A stretch of DNA of 64,000 bases from assembly GCF_001424425.1 (NCBI RefSeq), contig NZ_LMPT01000021.1:64532-128531 (forward strand), written 5' to 3'. Made by a program: the position numbers and the translations under genes. Source of the DNA: Acidovorax sp. Leaf191. Its GTDB lineage: Bacteria > Pseudomonadota > Gammaproteobacteria > Burkholderiales > Burkholderiaceae_C. The notes under the pieces were generated by a model. That model did no database searches, had not been told where the DNA came from, and saw only the letters and a list, made by a program, of their open reading frames with translations. Positions 52,528 to 64,000 of the stretch are shown one piece after another; the first letter of the stretch is position 1; the number at the start of each line of letters is the position of its first letter.

Positions 52528-52606
52528 TACAATGAAGTTCCAACTATCGCAGTTGCCAATGATTGTTGGTTCAGGGCGCGTCGCCATTCGACGCGCCCTT
52601 TTTTCT
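52528..52606 (+). ncRNA. Candidate small RNA or leader RNA upstream of lepA
   Basis: TACAAT at 52528-52533 is a good -10 (the -35 is poor). From about 52540 the RNA could fold as caact/agttg (52541-52555), ccaa/ttgg (52556-52569) and a strong terminator hairpin. Total about 65 nt, ending at the T-run. No reading frame. Either an independent small RNA or the attenuated leader of lepA. Confidence 0.4.
52574..52604 (+). terminator. Strong rho-independent terminator upstream of lepA
   Basis: Perfect 10-bp stem gggcgcgtcg / cgacgcgccc, loop CCATT, then TTTTTT. Only 41 bases before the lepA start. Confidence 0.85.
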
Positions 52607-52645
52607 TGTGTGCGCCGTTTTAATTCAATCACTTGACGTTTTTCG

Positions 52646-54456
<1,811 letters not shown>

Positions 54457-54457
<1 letters not shown>

Positions 54458-55434
54458 TGCTTCAGTTCATGCAGATCCTGACGTCGGCCGTGCTGGCCAT
54501 TTTTGCGGGCTACATCGGCGCTTGGTACTTCGGCGCCATCGAGGGCAATTTCGCGCTGCTGCTGTTCCTGGCGACCGTGGTCACGGGCGCCTATTGGCTC
54601 GCGGAGCGCTTTTACTTCCTGCCCCAGCGGCGCCGCGCCGCGCAGGCGGTGGAGGATGCGGCCGTCCAGCGCCGGGCCGAGCTGGACCGCATGGGCATCG
54701 AGAAGGTCGACGTGGACGTCCAGGAGGCCAAGGGCCGCCTGCTCATGCAGCCCTGGTGGCTCGACTGGACGGCGGGCCTGTTTCCGGTCATCGTGGTGGT
54801 GTTCCTGCTGCGCTCCTTCCTGTTCGAGCCCTTCAAGATCCCGTCGGGGTCGATGATTCCCACGCTGCTGGTGGGCGACCTGATCCTGGTGAACAAGTTC
54901 ACCTACGGCGTGCGCCTGCCGGTGATCCACACCAAGATCATCGAAGGCAGCAAGCCCCAGCGCGGCGACGTGCTTGTGTTCCGGTACCCGCCCCAGCCGA
55001 CGCTCGACTACATCAAGCGTGTGGTGGGCGTGCCGGGCGACGAGGTGGCCTACCTGAACAAGCGTCTCACGATCAATGGAAAGGCCGTGGACACGAAGGC
55101 GCTGCCCGACTTTTTTGAAGAAGACTCGATGCGCTACTTCAAGCAGTTCGAGGAGCAGCTTGGCGCGCAGCCGCACCGCCTGTTGAACAACCCGGATGTG
55201 CCTGCGTTCGTGCAGGGCGCTTCCAACTTTGCGAACCGCCAGAACTGCCGCTACAGTGTCGAAGGGGTGGTCTGCAAGGTCCCCGAGGGCCATTACTTCA
55301 TGATGGGTGACAACCGCGACAACTCCCTGGATTCACGCTACTGGGGATTCGTGCCCGAGGGCAACATCGTGGGCCGGGCCTTCTTTGTGTGGATGAATTT
55401 CGGTAATCTCAAGCGCATCGGTTCGTTCAACTGA
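54457..55434 (+). CDS. lepB: Signal peptidase I
   Basis: 325 residues. Helices at about 2-24, 31-49 and 107-124. Catalytic Ser132 (PSGSMIPTLLVGD) and Lys187 (DYIKRVVGVPGDEV), plus GDNRDNSLDSRYWG. Cleaves Sec signal peptides at the outer face of the inner membrane. Its stop overlaps a short upstream frame of the next gene. Confidence 0.96.
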
Positions 55435-55469
55435 TGAACGGTCTGCTCATACAACGGAGAGGGGAAAAA

Positions 55470-55835
55470 ATGCATCGTAGTAATCTCATTCGCCGGTCTC
55501 GCCAGCGGGGTCTGTCGTTCATCGGTGTAGTGTTCATCGGGGTGCTCGCCGTGGCTGCTTTTGCGATCGGCGGGCAGTCCATACCGATTTTTCTGGAGTA
55601 CCAAGCCATTGGCAAAGCTGCTGCCAAGGCGGCGAAAGAAGGCAACACGGTCGCTGAGATTCGTGCGATCTTTGATCGTGCGGGAGCTATCGACAACATC
55701 AGCTCCGTGCAAGGCAAGGACCTTGAAATAGCGAAAAGTGGTGACAAGACCATAGTCTCCTTCAAATACTCCCGCGAAATCGCCCTGGCAGGCCCCGCGT
55801 TCCTTGTCTACCGCTTCGAAGGACAGACCAAGTAG
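55470..55835 (+). CDS. DUF4845 membrane protein
   Basis: 121 residues from the ATG at 55470, chosen because GGAGAGGGG precedes it; an ATG at 55434 overlapping lepB is possible. Basic N-terminus then [20 protein letters not shown], a prepilin-like hydrophobic start, and a small soluble domain. Always found between lepB and rnc in betaproteobacteria; function unknown. Stop overlaps the rnc GTG. Confidence 0.88.
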   Translation: MHRSNLIRRSRQRGLSFIGVVFIGVLAVAAFAIGGQSIPIFLEYQAIGKAAAKAAKEGNTVAEIRAIFDRAGAIDNISSVQGKDLEIAKSGDKTIVSFKYSREIALAGPAFLVYRFEGQTK

Positions 55836-56518
55836 TGCATCCAGGTCTCCAATCGCTGCAGGCCCGCCTGCAGCATGTTTTCTCCAATCCTGCGCTGCTC
55901 CAGCGCGCCACGACGCACCGCAGCTTCTCGGCCGACCACAACGAGCGCCTGGAGTTTCTCGGTGATTCCGTCCTGAACCTGGCCGTCGCCAGCCTGCTGT
56001 ACCAGCGGCTGGCCTACCTGCCCGAAGGTGATCTCTCCCGCGTCCGCGCCAATCTGGTCAAGCAGGACACGCTGCACCAGCTCGCGCTGCACCTGAGGGT
56101 GTCCGAGGTGCTGCGCCTGGGCGAGGGCGAATCCAAATCGGGCGGCCAGCAGCGGCCCTCCATCCTGGCGGATGCTCTGGAGGCGCTCATTGGTGCGGTG
56201 TACCTCGATGCGGGGTATTCCGCGGCCGAGGCACTGGTGCACCGGCTGTTCCAGGGCGTGGAGATCAATCCCCAGATGCAGGCGGCCTCCAAGGACGCCA
56301 AAACCGCGTTGCAGGAGTGGCTGCAGGGCCGCAAAATGAAGCTGCCGCAGTACAAGGTGGTGGCGACGGTGGGTGCCGCCCACCGCCAGACCTTTGACGT
56401 CGAGTGCGATATCCCCGAACTGTCCCTCACCGAACGCGGCATCGGCGGCTCGCGCCGCGCGGGCGAGCAGGCGGCTGCGGCGGCCATGCTGGCTACATTG
56501 AAAGCAAAGAATCTATGA
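55835..56518 (+). CDS. rnc: Ribonuclease III
   Basis: 227 residues from a GTG that overlaps the previous stop (TAGTG). Signature [11 protein letters not shown] (37-47) with Glu40 and Asp44; the second metal site is in [14 protein letters not shown]. dsRNA-binding domain about 153-225. Processes rRNA precursors. Confidence 0.96.
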   Translation: MHPGLQSLQARLQHVFSNPALLQRATTHRSFSADHNERLEFLGDSVLNLAVASLLYQRLAYLPEGDLSRVRANLVKQDTLHQLALHLRVSEVLRLGEGESKSGGQQRPSILADALEALIGAVYLDAGYSAAEALVHRLFQGVEINPQMQAASKDAKTALQEWLQGRKMKLPQYKVVATVGAAHRQTFDVECDIPELSLTERGIGGSRRAGEQAAAAAMLATLKAKNL

Positions 56519-57525
56519 ACGACGACGCAACCCACGATGTGGCCGGTGAGGAAGACAGCGTGCCGAGCGCCGGTGTCCAGAACGATCTGGAGGCCATGCT
56601 CGCAGCATCGCGTCCTCCCGCAGCGGTGCAAGGCCAGCGCTGTGGGGTGATCGCCATCGTGGGCAAGCCCAACGTCGGCAAGTCCACGCTGCTCAACGCG
56701 CTGGTGGGCCAGAAGATCAGCATCACGTCGCGCAAGGCCCAGACCACGCGCCACCGCATCACCGGCATCCGCACGCGCGAGCTCACGCAGTTCATCTTCG
56801 TCGATACGCCCGGTTTCCAGACGCGCCACGCCACCGCGCTCAACAAGTCGCTCAACAAGACGGTGATGGGCGCGATCGGCGATGTGGACCTGATTCTCTT
56901 CGTGGTCGAAGCGGGCAACTTCACGCTGGCCGATGCCAAGGTGCTGTCGCTGTTCAAGCCCGGCATCCCCACGCTGCTGCTGGCCAACAAGCTCGACATG
57001 ATCCACCGCCGCGCCGAGATCGCGCCCTGGCTCAAGAGCATGCAGGAGCGCCATCCGTTTGCCGAGTTCGTGCCCATGTCGGCCAAGAACAAGGGCGATA
57101 TCGAGCGCCTCTTCGGCATCTGCGCCAAGTACCTGCCCGAGCAGGGCTGGTGGTACGCCGAGGACGAGCTGACCGACCGCAGCGAGAAGTTCCTCGCCTC
57201 CGAGACCGTGCGCGAAAAGCTGTTCCGCTTCACCGGCGACGAGTTGCCCTACACCTCGACCGTCGTCATCGACAAGTTCGAAGAGGAAAAGAGCAAGCAG
57301 CACAAGCGCCTGGTCAAGATCGCCGCCACTATCGTGGTGGAGCGCGACAACCACAAGATGATGGTCATCGGCGACAAGGGCGAGCGCCTGAAGCGCATTG
57401 GCACCGAGGCGCGGCAAGAGCTCGAAAAGCTCATGGACGCCAAGGTGTTCCTCGAACTCTGGGTCAAGGTGCGCTCGGGCTGGGCCGACGACGAGGCGCG
57501 TGTGCGCTCGTTCGGCTACGAATGA
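56515..57525 (+). CDS. era: GTPase Era
   Basis: 336 residues; ATGA overlap with rnc. G1 GKPNVGKS (50-57), DTPGF, NKLD, and the C-terminal KH domain ([20 protein letters not shown]). About 40 extra N-terminal residues precede the G domain compared with E. coli. Needed for 16S rRNA maturation and 30S assembly. Confidence 0.96.
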   Translation: MNDDATHDVAGEEDSVPSAGVQNDLEAMLAASRPPAAVQGQRCGVIAIVGKPNVGKSTLLNALVGQKISITSRKAQTTRHRITGIRTRELTQFIFVDTPGFQTRHATALNKSLNKTVMGAIGDVDLILFVVEAGNFTLADAKVLSLFKPGIPTLLLANKLDMIHRRAEIAPWLKSMQERHPFAEFVPMSAKNKGDIERLFGICAKYLPEQGWWYAEDELTDRSEKFLASETVREKLFRFTGDELPYTSTVVIDKFEEEKSKQHKRLVKIAATIVVERDNHKMMVIGDKGERLKRIGTEARQELEKLMDAKVFLELWVKVRSGWADDEARVRSFGYE

Positions 57526-57667
57526 GCCGCCGCCACAGCCGGCACATTCGGTAGCAGCCTGCTCTGTTCTGTTGCCTGTGGAACCACAACGCCCGGCCCG
57601 CTGCTCTCTGCCCGGGGCGGCAGCGTCCCTTTGACGGTCCCTGACCTGCATCCGAAGACCCACCACC

Positions 57668-58435
57668 GTGGCTGCCGCCAAGCGCATCGCCGATGAACCC
57701 GCCTTCGTGCTGCACAGCTACGACTGGAGCGAGTCCAGCCTGATCCTGGAGGTGTTCTGCCGCCGGCAGGGCCGCGTGGCGCTGGTGGCCAAGGGGGCCA
57801 AGAAGCCCACCTCCAACTTCCGCCCGGTGCTGCTGCCATTGCAGCCCCTGCTGCTCACGTACACCTTGTCGGGTGATGGCAGTGCCGATATCCACACGCT
57901 CAAGGGCGCGGAATGGGTGGGCGGCCATGTGATGCCCACGGGCGACGCGCTGCTCTCGGGGCTGTACCTCAACGAATTGCTGCTGCGCCTGCTGGCCCGG
58001 GTCGACCCGCACACAGCCCTGTTCGACGCCTATGCAGGCGTGGTGCGCGTGCTGGCCAGTGAGCATGGCGATGCCCTGGAGCCCGTGCTGCGCAGCTTCG
58101 AGCTGCTGTTGCTGCGCGAGATCGGCCTGCTGCCCAGCCTGGACGCCCAGACCATGACCCTCGCGCCTCTGGAGCCCGCCACCCGCTACACGCTGGTGGC
58201 CGAGGGCGGCTTGCGCGCAGCCTCGTCGGCCGACCGGGCCAGCTTGCAGGGCCACCAGTGGCAGGCGCTGCAGCGGGCCCTTGACGACGGCACCGCCAGC
58301 TACACCGCCACGCTGCGGGCCTGCGCGCCGGTGGCGGCCGAACTCAAACCCCAGCTGCGCGCCGTGCTGCAATACCATTGCGGCAGCCCGACGCTGCGCA
58401 CCCGCCAGCTCATGATCGACCTGCAGGCCCTATGA
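57668..58435 (+). CDS. recO: DNA repair protein RecO
   Basis: 255 residues from a GTG at 57668. OB-fold start ([20 protein letters not shown]), then the helical domain ([20 protein letters not shown]). Lacks the zinc cysteines, as in other proteobacteria. Recombination mediator loading RecA. Stop overlaps pdxJ. Confidence 0.93.
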   Translation: MAAAKRIADEPAFVLHSYDWSESSLILEVFCRRQGRVALVAKGAKKPTSNFRPVLLPLQPLLLTYTLSGDGSADIHTLKGAEWVGGHVMPTGDALLSGLYLNELLLRLLARVDPHTALFDAYAGVVRVLASEHGDALEPVLRSFELLLLREIGLLPSLDAQTMTLAPLEPATRYTLVAEGGLRAASSADRASLQGHQWQALQRALDDGTASYTATLRACAPVAAELKPQLRAVLQYHCGSPTLRTRQLMIDLQAL

Positions 58436-59226
58436 ACCAGCCATTCCACACCAGCCCCAGCCGTCCTTCGCACCCGACCACCGCCTTGTCGGTCAACGTC
58501 AACAAGGTCGCCCTGTTGCGCAACACGCGCCATCTGGGCATTCCCAGCGTCACCCGCGCGGCCGAGCTGTGCCTCCAGGCGGGCGCGCAGGGCATCACGG
58601 TGCACCCCCGGCCCGACGAGCGGCACATCCGCGGCCATGACGTGTTCGAGCTGGCCACGCTGATGAAGGCCTGGCCGGACCGCGAATACAACATCGAGGG
58701 CAATCCGTCGCAGAACCTGATGGACTTCATCCGCCAGGTGCGCCCGCACCAGGCAACCTTCGTACCGGACAGCGAAGACCAGTTCACCAGCGACCACGGC
58801 TGGAGCTTTCCGCAGGATGCCGAGCGCCTGCAACCCCTGATCGCCGAATGCAAGGCCCTGGGCGTGCGCGTGAGCCTGTTCATGGACCCGGTGCCCGAGC
58901 AGATGGCCGCAGCCAAGGCGGCAGGCGCCGACCGCGTCGAGCTGTACACCGAGCCCTATGCCGCCGCCTGGGGCACGCCCCAGCAGGACGAGCAGCTGGC
59001 ACGCTACCGCGATGCCGCCCAGGCGGCGCTCGATGCGGGCCTGGGGGTCAACGCGGGCCACGACCTGAACCGCGACAACCTGGCCGCCTTCGTGCGCGAC
59101 GTGCCCGGCGTGCTGGAAGTCTCCATCGGCCACGCGCTGGTCGCCGACGCGCTGGAGCTGGGATACGCGGCCACGGTGCAGGCCTACCTGGCGTGCATCC
59201 ACACGGGTGCGGCCGCGAACCGTTGA
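58432..59226 (+). CDS. pdxJ: Pyridoxine 5'-phosphate synthase
   Basis: 264 residues from the ATG at 58432. [45 protein letters not shown] and [14 protein letters not shown] are family blocks. Makes PNP from 1-deoxyxylulose-5-phosphate and aminoacetone phosphate, supplying PLP used by enzymes such as the aminotransferase at 22.5 kb. Confidence 0.96.
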   Translation: MNQPFHTSPSRPSHPTTALSVNVNKVALLRNTRHLGIPSVTRAAELCLQAGAQGITVHPRPDERHIRGHDVFELATLMKAWPDREYNIEGNPSQNLMDFIRQVRPHQATFVPDSEDQFTSDHGWSFPQDAERLQPLIAECKALGVRVSLFMDPVPEQMAAAKAAGADRVELYTEPYAAAWGTPQQDEQLARYRDAAQAALDAGLGVNAGHDLNRDNLAAFVRDVPGVLEVSIGHALVADALELGYAATVQAYLACIHTGAAANR

Positions 59227-59290
59227 TGCTCCTTATTTGATAGCTGGTGGCGATTGACAGGCAAGCGGTAGCCACCTTTTTGACTCACAA
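59226..59290. repeat. Dispersed repeat A copy before acpS
   Basis: gctccttatttgatagctgg, then tggcgattgacaggcaagcg and gtagccacctttttgac. The whole pdxJ-acpS gap is made of it, ending 3-5 bases before the acpS start codon, so it forms the acpS leader. Confidence 0.65.
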
Positions 59291-59292
59291 CC

Positions 59293-59709
59293 ATGATCTA
59301 CGGCATTGGTACCGACATCTGCGACGTGCGGCGCATCGCCGCCAGCCTGGAGCGCCACGGCGAGCGCTTCGCCCAGAAGGTGCTGGCCGATGGCGAACTG
59401 GCGACCTGGCGCGAGCGGAGCAGCCGCTGGCCCGACCGGGGCCTGCGCTACCTGGCCACCCGCTTTTCGGCCAAGGAGGCCTTCAGCAAGGCCATAGGCC
59501 TCGGGATGCGCATGCCCATGACCTGGCGCCACTGCGAAGTGGCCAAGCTGTCGACCGGCCAGCCCGTGATCGTGCTGCACGGCGCTCTCAAGGACTGGTT
59601 CGAAGCGCGGGGCCTGACGGCACACCTGAGCGTGACCGACGAGACCGACTACGCCGCCAGCTTCTGCGTCGTCGAGAGAATGCAAGATAAATCGGCCCCT
59701 ACCGCTTGA
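59293..59709 (+). CDS. acpS: Holo-ACP synthase
   Basis: 138 residues. [12 protein letters not shown] with the metal Asp and [13 protein letters not shown] with the catalytic Glu. Transfers phosphopantetheine from CoA to Ser37 of AcpP. The last codons (SAPTA, stop) lie in repeat A sequence, so the C-terminus was probably set by the repeat. Confidence 0.95.
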   Translation: MIYGIGTDICDVRRIAASLERHGERFAQKVLADGELATWRERSSRWPDRGLRYLATRFSAKEAFSKAIGLGMRMPMTWRHCEVAKLSTGQPVIVLHGALKDWFEARGLTAHLSVTDETDYAASFCVVERMQDKSAPTA

Positions 59710-59750
59710 TTGGCAAGCGCTGGCAGCTATTATTTGTATAGCAAATTATT
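59696..59750. repeat. Dispersed repeat A copy after acpS, inverted
   Basis: ctaccgcttgattggcaagc, then gctggcagctattatttgta: the element in the opposite orientation to 59226-59290. It holds the acpS stop and the nagZ upstream region. Confidence 0.65.
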
Positions 59751-59759
59751 GTGGAACCC

Positions 59760-60851
59760 ATGACCGAACACGCACCCCTGATCCTCGACGTGGCTGGCAC
59801 AGAGCTCACCGCCGCAGACCGCCGCCGCCTGGCCCACCCGCTGACCGGCGGCGTCATCCTGTTTGCCCGCAACTGGACCGACCGCACGCAGTTGCTGCAG
59901 CTCACCAGCGCCATCAAGGCCGTGCGCGATGACCTGCTGATCTGCGTGGACCACGAAGGCGGCCGCGTTCAGCGCTTTCGCACTGACGGCTTCACGCATG
60001 TGCCGCCGATGCGCGCCCTGGGCGAGCTATGGATGGATGATAGACAGGGCGCCAAGGCCATTGCCGGCAGCGGCGCCCTGCGGGCCACCAATGCCGCCAC
60101 AGCCGCGGGCTATGTGCTCGGCAGCGAACTGCGCGCCTGCGGCGTGGATTTCAGCTTCACGCCGGTGCTGGACCTGGACTGGGGCGAAAGCGGCGTCATC
60201 GGCGACCGGGCCTTTCACCGCGACCCGCGCGTGGTGGCGCTGCTGGCCAAGAGCCTCATGCACGGCCTGCTGCAGGCCGGCATGGCCAACTGCGGCAAGC
60301 ACTTTCCGGGGCATGGCTTTGTCAAAGCCGACTCGCACACCGAAGTGCCGGTGGACAAGCGCAGCCTCAAGGCCATCCTGGCCGACGACGCCGCGCCGTA
60401 CCCCTGGCTCAGCACCACGCTCACCAGCGTGATGCCGGCGCACGTGGTCTACCCCAAGGTGGACAGCCGTCCCGCGGGCTTCTCCCAGCGCTGGCTGCAG
60501 GACATCCTGCGCCGCCAGATGCGTTTTGACGGCGCCATCTTCAGCGACGACCTCAGCATGGAAGGTGCGCGGCGGCTGGACGGCCAGGTGGTCAGCTACA
60601 CCGATGCGGCGGTGGCGGCCCTGGAGGCCGGCTGCGACCTGGTGCTGCTGTGCAACCAGAGCGTGGGCGACGGCCGGGCGGTGGATGAACTCATCGACGG
60701 CCTGGAAAAAGCCCAGGCGCAGGGCCTGTGGAAGCCCAGCGTGGACAGCGAGTCGCGCCGCCTGGCGCTGCTGCCCGAAACGCTGCCCCAGCCCTGGGAT
60801 GAGCTGATGTACCAGCCTGCGTACATGCAGGCGCTCGACCTGCTGCCCTGA
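59760..60851 (+). CDS. nagZ: Beta-N-acetylhexosaminidase NagZ
   Basis: 363 residues from the ATG at 59760; a GTG at 59751 is in frame. GH3 fold with KHFPGHG loop (MANCGKHFPGHGFVKADSHT) carrying the catalytic His/Asp dyad and nucleophile Asp in IFSDDLSMEGARR. Removes GlcNAc from anhydro-muropeptides in peptidoglycan recycling. Last gene of the lepA block. Confidence 0.95.
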   Translation: MTEHAPLILDVAGTELTAADRRRLAHPLTGGVILFARNWTDRTQLLQLTSAIKAVRDDLLICVDHEGGRVQRFRTDGFTHVPPMRALGELWMDDRQGAKAIAGSGALRATNAATAAGYVLGSELRACGVDFSFTPVLDLDWGESGVIGDRAFHRDPRVVALLAKSLMHGLLQAGMANCGKHFPGHGFVKADSHTEVPVDKRSLKAILADDAAPYPWLSTTLTSVMPAHVVYPKVDSRPAGFSQRWLQDILRRQMRFDGAIFSDDLSMEGARRLDGQVVSYTDAAVAALEAGCDLVLLCNQSVGDGRAVDELIDGLEKAQAQGLWKPSVDSESRRLALLPETLPQPWDELMYQPAYMQALDLLP

Positions 60852-60929
60852 CGCAGCGGCGGAAACCGCGGGCCAACCACCGCGAGCCGCCAGCTACCAG
60901 CCGCTCAACGGGGACAGCACGGCCAGGCG

Positions 60930-61679
60930 TTACGGCGCAGGTGCAGTGGGGGGCGATGCCGGCGGTGGGCTGATCGCCACGCTCGCCTCTGCCGACGGCG
61001 CGGCTGTGGCTACGCCTGCAGGTGCCGGTACGGCGGGCGGCACCACCGGGCCAGGCACCCCCTGAAACCGCCGCACCACGCGCTGGAACACCAGCGCATT
61101 CGGAATCTGCAGCCACGCCACGTGTTCTGCCGTGGCGCCATGGTCTTCCAGCGTGGTGTACAGCAGGTTGATGTCTACCACGCGGCCCTTGGCGCCGGGC
61201 TTCTCGGCCGTGTCCAGCACCTCGATGTAGTCGCCGATCCGAAACGGCCGCACCGTGAAGATCAAGAGCGCGCAAAACAGGTTGGACAGCACGCTCCACG
61301 CGGCAAAGAACGCCACCGCGCCCACGGTGGCAAAGCCGGTGAAGGCCGTCCAGAGCACCGTGGCCGACACGCCCATGCGTTCGAGCACCAGCAGCGCCGC
61401 GCTGGCCACGACCACCCAGCGGATCAGCCCGTTCATGGGCACGACCAGTTCGTCGGGCACCTGGTAATGGGTGCTGGCGCGGCGCACGATGCGGCGCAGC
61501 ATGCGCTGCAGCAGCCAGGCGACCAACAGGATCAGCAGAATCTGAACGCCGGGAATGATGACTTCCAGCCAGTCCTGGATCCAGTCGGGCAACCGTGTCT
61601 TCAGAACCTGCATGCGCGAGACCGCAGAGCGTGCATTGCGTTCGGTGGCGTCAAACGAGAAGGCGGAAAAGAGACTCAA
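60930..61679 (-). CDS. Small mechanosensitive channel (MscS family)
   Basis: 249 residues if started at the TTG at 61679 that overlaps the previous stop (TTGA); the ATG at 61613 is the alternative. Helices about 40-60, 80-100 and the pore helix VGAVAFFAAWSVLSNLFCAL, then the MscS beta domain (FRIGDYIEVLDT ... GRVVDINLLYTTLEDHG). The cytoplasmic cage is short and replaced by a Pro/Ala-rich tail. Osmotic safety valve of the inner membrane. Confidence 0.85.
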   Translation of the reverse strand: MSLFSAFSFDATERNARSAVSRMQVLKTRLPDWIQDWLEVIIPGVQILLILLVAWLLQRMLRRIVRRASTHYQVPDELVVPMNGLIRWVVVASAALLVLERMGVSATVLWTAFTGFATVGAVAFFAAWSVLSNLFCALLIFTVRPFRIGDYIEVLDTAEKPGAKGRVVDINLLYTTLEDHGATAEHVAWLQIPNALVFQRVVRRFQGVPGPVVPPAVPAPAGVATAAPSAEASVAISPPPASPPTAPAP

Positions 61680-62713
61680 TTGCGCAATTGCTCCAGGGTG
61701 TCCATCTGCATTTCAAAACTGAAGAACCGGTTGCGGCCCTGTGCCTTGGCGGCGTACAGGGCCTGGTCGGCCCGCATGATCATGCTCTCGGCGTTGGTGC
61801 TGTCGTCGGGCACGCAGGTGGTGATGCCGCCAGACAGGGTGAGCGTACTGCCCAGGGGCGAGCCCGGGTGGGGCAGGGCGCGCACCTTGAGCAACTGGCC
61901 CAGCGCGCGCGCAAAGGTCATGGCGCCCGAGCGCGGCGTGTTGGGCAGGATGAGCGCGAACTCCTCGCCGCCGTAGCGCGAGGCCACGTCCCGCGGCCGC
62001 ACGCACACTTCACGCAGCAGCCGGCCCACCTCCTTCAGGCACGCATCGCCCTGCACATGGCCGCTGGCGTCGTTGAAGAGCTTGAAGTGGTCCAAATCGC
62101 ACAGCATCAGCGTGAGCGGCGTTCCGTCACGGCGCGCCGCCAAAATCTCGTTGTGCAGGATGCGGTCGAAGCCGCGGCGGTTGACCAGCGCGGTGAGGGC
62201 GTCGACCTCCACCATTTCGTTCAACCGCTGGTTGGCCAGGTGCAGTTCGGCCGACATCGACACCAGCCGGCGCCGCATGTCCAGCAGGCGCCGCATGGCC
62301 CGCAGCTTGGCCATGAGCACGATGGGCTTGACCGGCTTGACGAGGTAGTCGTCGCCGCCCACTTCGATGCCGCGCCATACGTCCAGCTCGTTGTCCAGTC
62401 CGGACAGGAAGATGATCGGCGTCCAGTCGCCGGCCTCGCTCTCGCGCATCTGCTGCGCCACCCAGTAGCCATCCTTGCCGGGCAGCCGGATGTCCAGCAG
62501 CACCAGGTCGGGCCGGTGGGCCTTGAACAGTTGCAACGCGGCGTCGCCCTCGGGCGCTTCGAAGATGTCGGTGACTCCCGCATGCCGCAACTCAGCCACC
62601 AACGCAGCGCGCACGGAACCCTGGTCTTCCACCACCAGGACCGAGAACCCGCCGCCGCCCGATGGCGGGGGCTGCGTGGGGGGATAGGGCGTGCTGCTGG
62701 ATGTGAATGGCAC
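61676..62713 (-). CDS. Response regulator diguanylate cyclase (REC-GGDEF)
   Basis: 345 residues. REC domain (about 23-145) with phospho-acceptor Asp74 (LVLLDIRLPGKDG) and Lys in LVKPVKP; a short coiled linker; GGDEF domain with GGEEF (248-252) and inhibitory RPRD (239-242). A cytoplasmic two-component output making c-di-GMP; its histidine kinase is not in the window. N-terminal 22 residues are Pro/Gly/Ser-rich. Confidence 0.93.
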   Translation of the reverse strand: MPFTSSSTPYPPTQPPPSGGGGFSVLVVEDQGSVRAALVAELRHAGVTDIFEAPEGDAALQLFKAHRPDLVLLDIRLPGKDGYWVAQQMRESEAGDWTPIIFLSGLDNELDVWRGIEVGGDDYLVKPVKPIVLMAKLRAMRRLLDMRRRLVSMSAELHLANQRLNEMVEVDALTALVNRRGFDRILHNEILAARRDGTPLTLMLCDLDHFKLFNDASGHVQGDACLKEVGRLLREVCVRPRDVASRYGGEEFALILPNTPRSGAMTFARALGQLLKVRALPHPGSPLGSTLTLSGGITTCVPDDSTNAESMIMRADQALYAAKAQGRNRFFSFEMQMDTLEQLRN

Positions 62714-62784
62714 GGTGACTCCTCAGGCCTGTTGAACGCGGCAAGGGCGCAATCACCCGGGAAGCCCCGGATGCCAGGGCTCTT

Positions 62785-64000
62785 TCAGGATTCGCGGCGC
62801 AACGCAGGGAACAGGATCACGTCGCGGATGCTGGGGCTGTCGGTCAGCAGCATCATGAGGCGATCGATACCGATCCCGCAACCCCCCGTGGGCGGCATGC
62901 CGTATTCCAGCGCCCGCACGAAGTCGTGGTCGTAGAACATGGCTTCGTCGTCGCCGCCGTCCTTGGCGGCCACCTGGGCATGGAAGCGCGCAGCCTGGTC
63001 CTCGGCGTCATTGAGCTCGCTGAAACCATTGCCGAACTCGCGCCCGGTGATGTACAGCTCGAAGCGCTCGGTCACCTCGGGGCGGGTGTCGTTGGCACGG
63101 GCCAGCGGCGAGATTTCAGTGGGGTGCTCCATGATGAAGGTGGGCAGCCACAGCTTGTCTTCCACCGTCTCTTCGAAATACAGCACCTGCAGGCTGGCCA
63201 GCGAGCGCGTGGACAGCTTGTTCTTTTCTTCGTTCAGGCCCAGCTTCTTGAGGGCGCTGATGAGCCAGGCGGCGTCGTCCACATGGGCGCCGGCCTCGGT
63301 GTACTGGAAGATCGCTTCGCGGATCGTCAGGCGCGCGAACGGCTGCGACAGGTCGACCGCGCGGCCCTGGTAGGTCAGCTGCAGGCTGCCCGTGGCCTTG
63401 AGCGCCACTTCGCGGATCAGCGTCTCGGTGAAGTCCATCAGGTCCAGGTAGTTCCAGTACGCCGCGTAGAACTCCATCATGGTGAACTCGGGGTTGTGGC
63501 GCACCGAGATACCTTCGTTGCGGTAGCTGCGGTTGATCTCGAACACCCGCTCGAAGCCGCCCACGATCAGGCGCTTCAGGTACAGCTCGGGCGCGATGCG
63601 CAGGTACATCTCCTGCTCGAGCGCGTTGTGGTGCGTGACGAACGGCTTGGCGTTGGCACCACCCGGGATGGGGTGCAGCATGGGCGTTTCGACTTCCAGG
63701 AAGCCGTGGCTCACCATGAATTCGCGCAGCCCGCTCACCGCCTTGCTGCGCGCCATGAAGCGCTTGCGGGCCTGCTCGTCGGTGATCAGGTCGACATAGC
63801 GCTGGCGGTACTTCTGCTCCTGGTCGGCCATGCCGTGGAACTTGTCGGGCAGCGGGCGCAGGCTCTTGGTGAGCAGGCGCAGGCCCGTGACCTTGATCGA
63901 CAGCTCGCCGGTCTTGGTCTTCATGAGCGTGCCTTCGGCGCCCACGATGTCCCCCAGGTCCCAGTGCTTGAAGGCGGCGTACAGCTCCTCGCCCACGGCA
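62785..64000 (-). CDS. lysS: Lysyl-tRNA synthetase, class II (5' end beyond the window)
   Basis: About 405 C-terminal codons are present; the start lies right of position 64000. Class II motifs: motif 1 [20 protein letters not shown], motif 2 [20 protein letters not shown], motif 3 [13 protein letters not shown]. Part of the N-terminal anticodon-binding OB domain is visible at the window edge ([20 protein letters not shown]). Charges tRNA-Lys. Confidence 0.97.
   Translation of the reverse strand, partial: AVGEELYAAFKHWDLGDIVGAEGTLMKTKTGELSIKVTGLRLLTKSLRPLPDKFHGMADQEQKYRQRYVDLITDEQARKRFMARSKAVSGLREFMVSHGFLEVETPMLHPIPGGANAKPFVTHHNALEQEMYLRIAPELYLKRLIVGGFERVFEINRSYRNEGISVRHNPEFTMMEFYAAYWNYLDLMDFTETLIREVALKATGSLQLTYQGRAVDLSQPFARLTIREAIFQYTEAGAHVDDAAWLISALKKLGLNEEKNKLSTRSLASLQVLYFEETVEDKLWLPTFIMEHPTEISPLARANDTRPEVTERFELYITGREFGNGFSELNDAEDQAARFHAQVAAKDGGDDEAMFYDHDFVRALEYGMPPTGGCGIGIDRLMMLLTDSPSIRDVILFPALRRES

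Overview
The window is high-GC DNA from a betaproteobacterium, most likely a member of the Comamonadaceae close to Acidovorax. The placement rests on gene order typical of that group: divergent rne/rluC, DUF177-rpmF-plsX-fabHDG-acpP-fabF, rpoE-rseA-rseB-mucD, and lepA-lepB-DUF4845-rnc-era-recO-pdxJ-acpS-nagZ. It also rests on two dispersed repeat families and on many ATGA or TGATG gene overlaps. No rRNA, tRNA, insertion sequence, prophage or CRISPR array was found.

Layout. 1-1.4 kb: end of a probable outer-membrane barrel gene, an exported truncated globin and a cupredoxin-like protein. 1.7-11 kb: a leftward catabolic/uptake cluster (ABC ATPase, two permeases, a three-part FAD/[2Fe-2S] dehydrogenase, a polyamine-type binding protein, then a diheme cytochrome c), controlled by a divergent IclR regulator across an intergenic region with paired operator-like palindromes. 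11-15.6 kb: a GNAT acetyltransferase, a membrane diguanylate cyclase behind an apparently structured leader RNA, a small membrane protein, and a divergent ECF sigma factor / ClpP-like protease pair. 15.6-17.3 kb: an AT-rich island with an unrecognised two-gene operon, the clearest sign of horizontal transfer. 17.3-25.5 kb: a LysR-controlled amino-acid degradation cluster (ALDH7-type dehydrogenase, FAD oxidase, binding protein, aminotransferase, ThDP enzyme).

25.6-41 kb is mixed housekeeping: M48 peptidase, DinB, QueF, prolyl-hydroxylase-like oxygenase, YaaA, RNase E, RluC, HAD phosphatase, Rieske protein, S49 peptidase, a secreted MORN/YwqK-like protein, an RsmI-like methylase and a Maf pyrophosphatase. 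41-47.5 kb holds the fatty-acid synthesis operon, which makes and loads acyl carrier protein. 47.5-52.1 kb is the sigma-E envelope-stress operon with its anti-sigma factors and periplasmic protease. 52.1-60.9 kb starts with an unusual intergenic region (DnaA-box-like sites and a possible small RNA), followed by the lepA-to-nagZ translation, secretion, RNA-processing and repair block. The right end has an MscS channel, a response-regulator diguanylate cyclase and most of lysS.

The best candidates for something undescribed are: the AT-rich gene pair at 16.0-17.3 kb; the multi-stem leader before the diguanylate cyclase at 11.85 kb; a dispersed repeat that has been turned into signal-peptide coding sequence in two unrelated genes and that brackets acpS; and the DnaA-box/small-RNA region at 52.4-52.6 kb. 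All functions are read from sequence alone; no database search was run.
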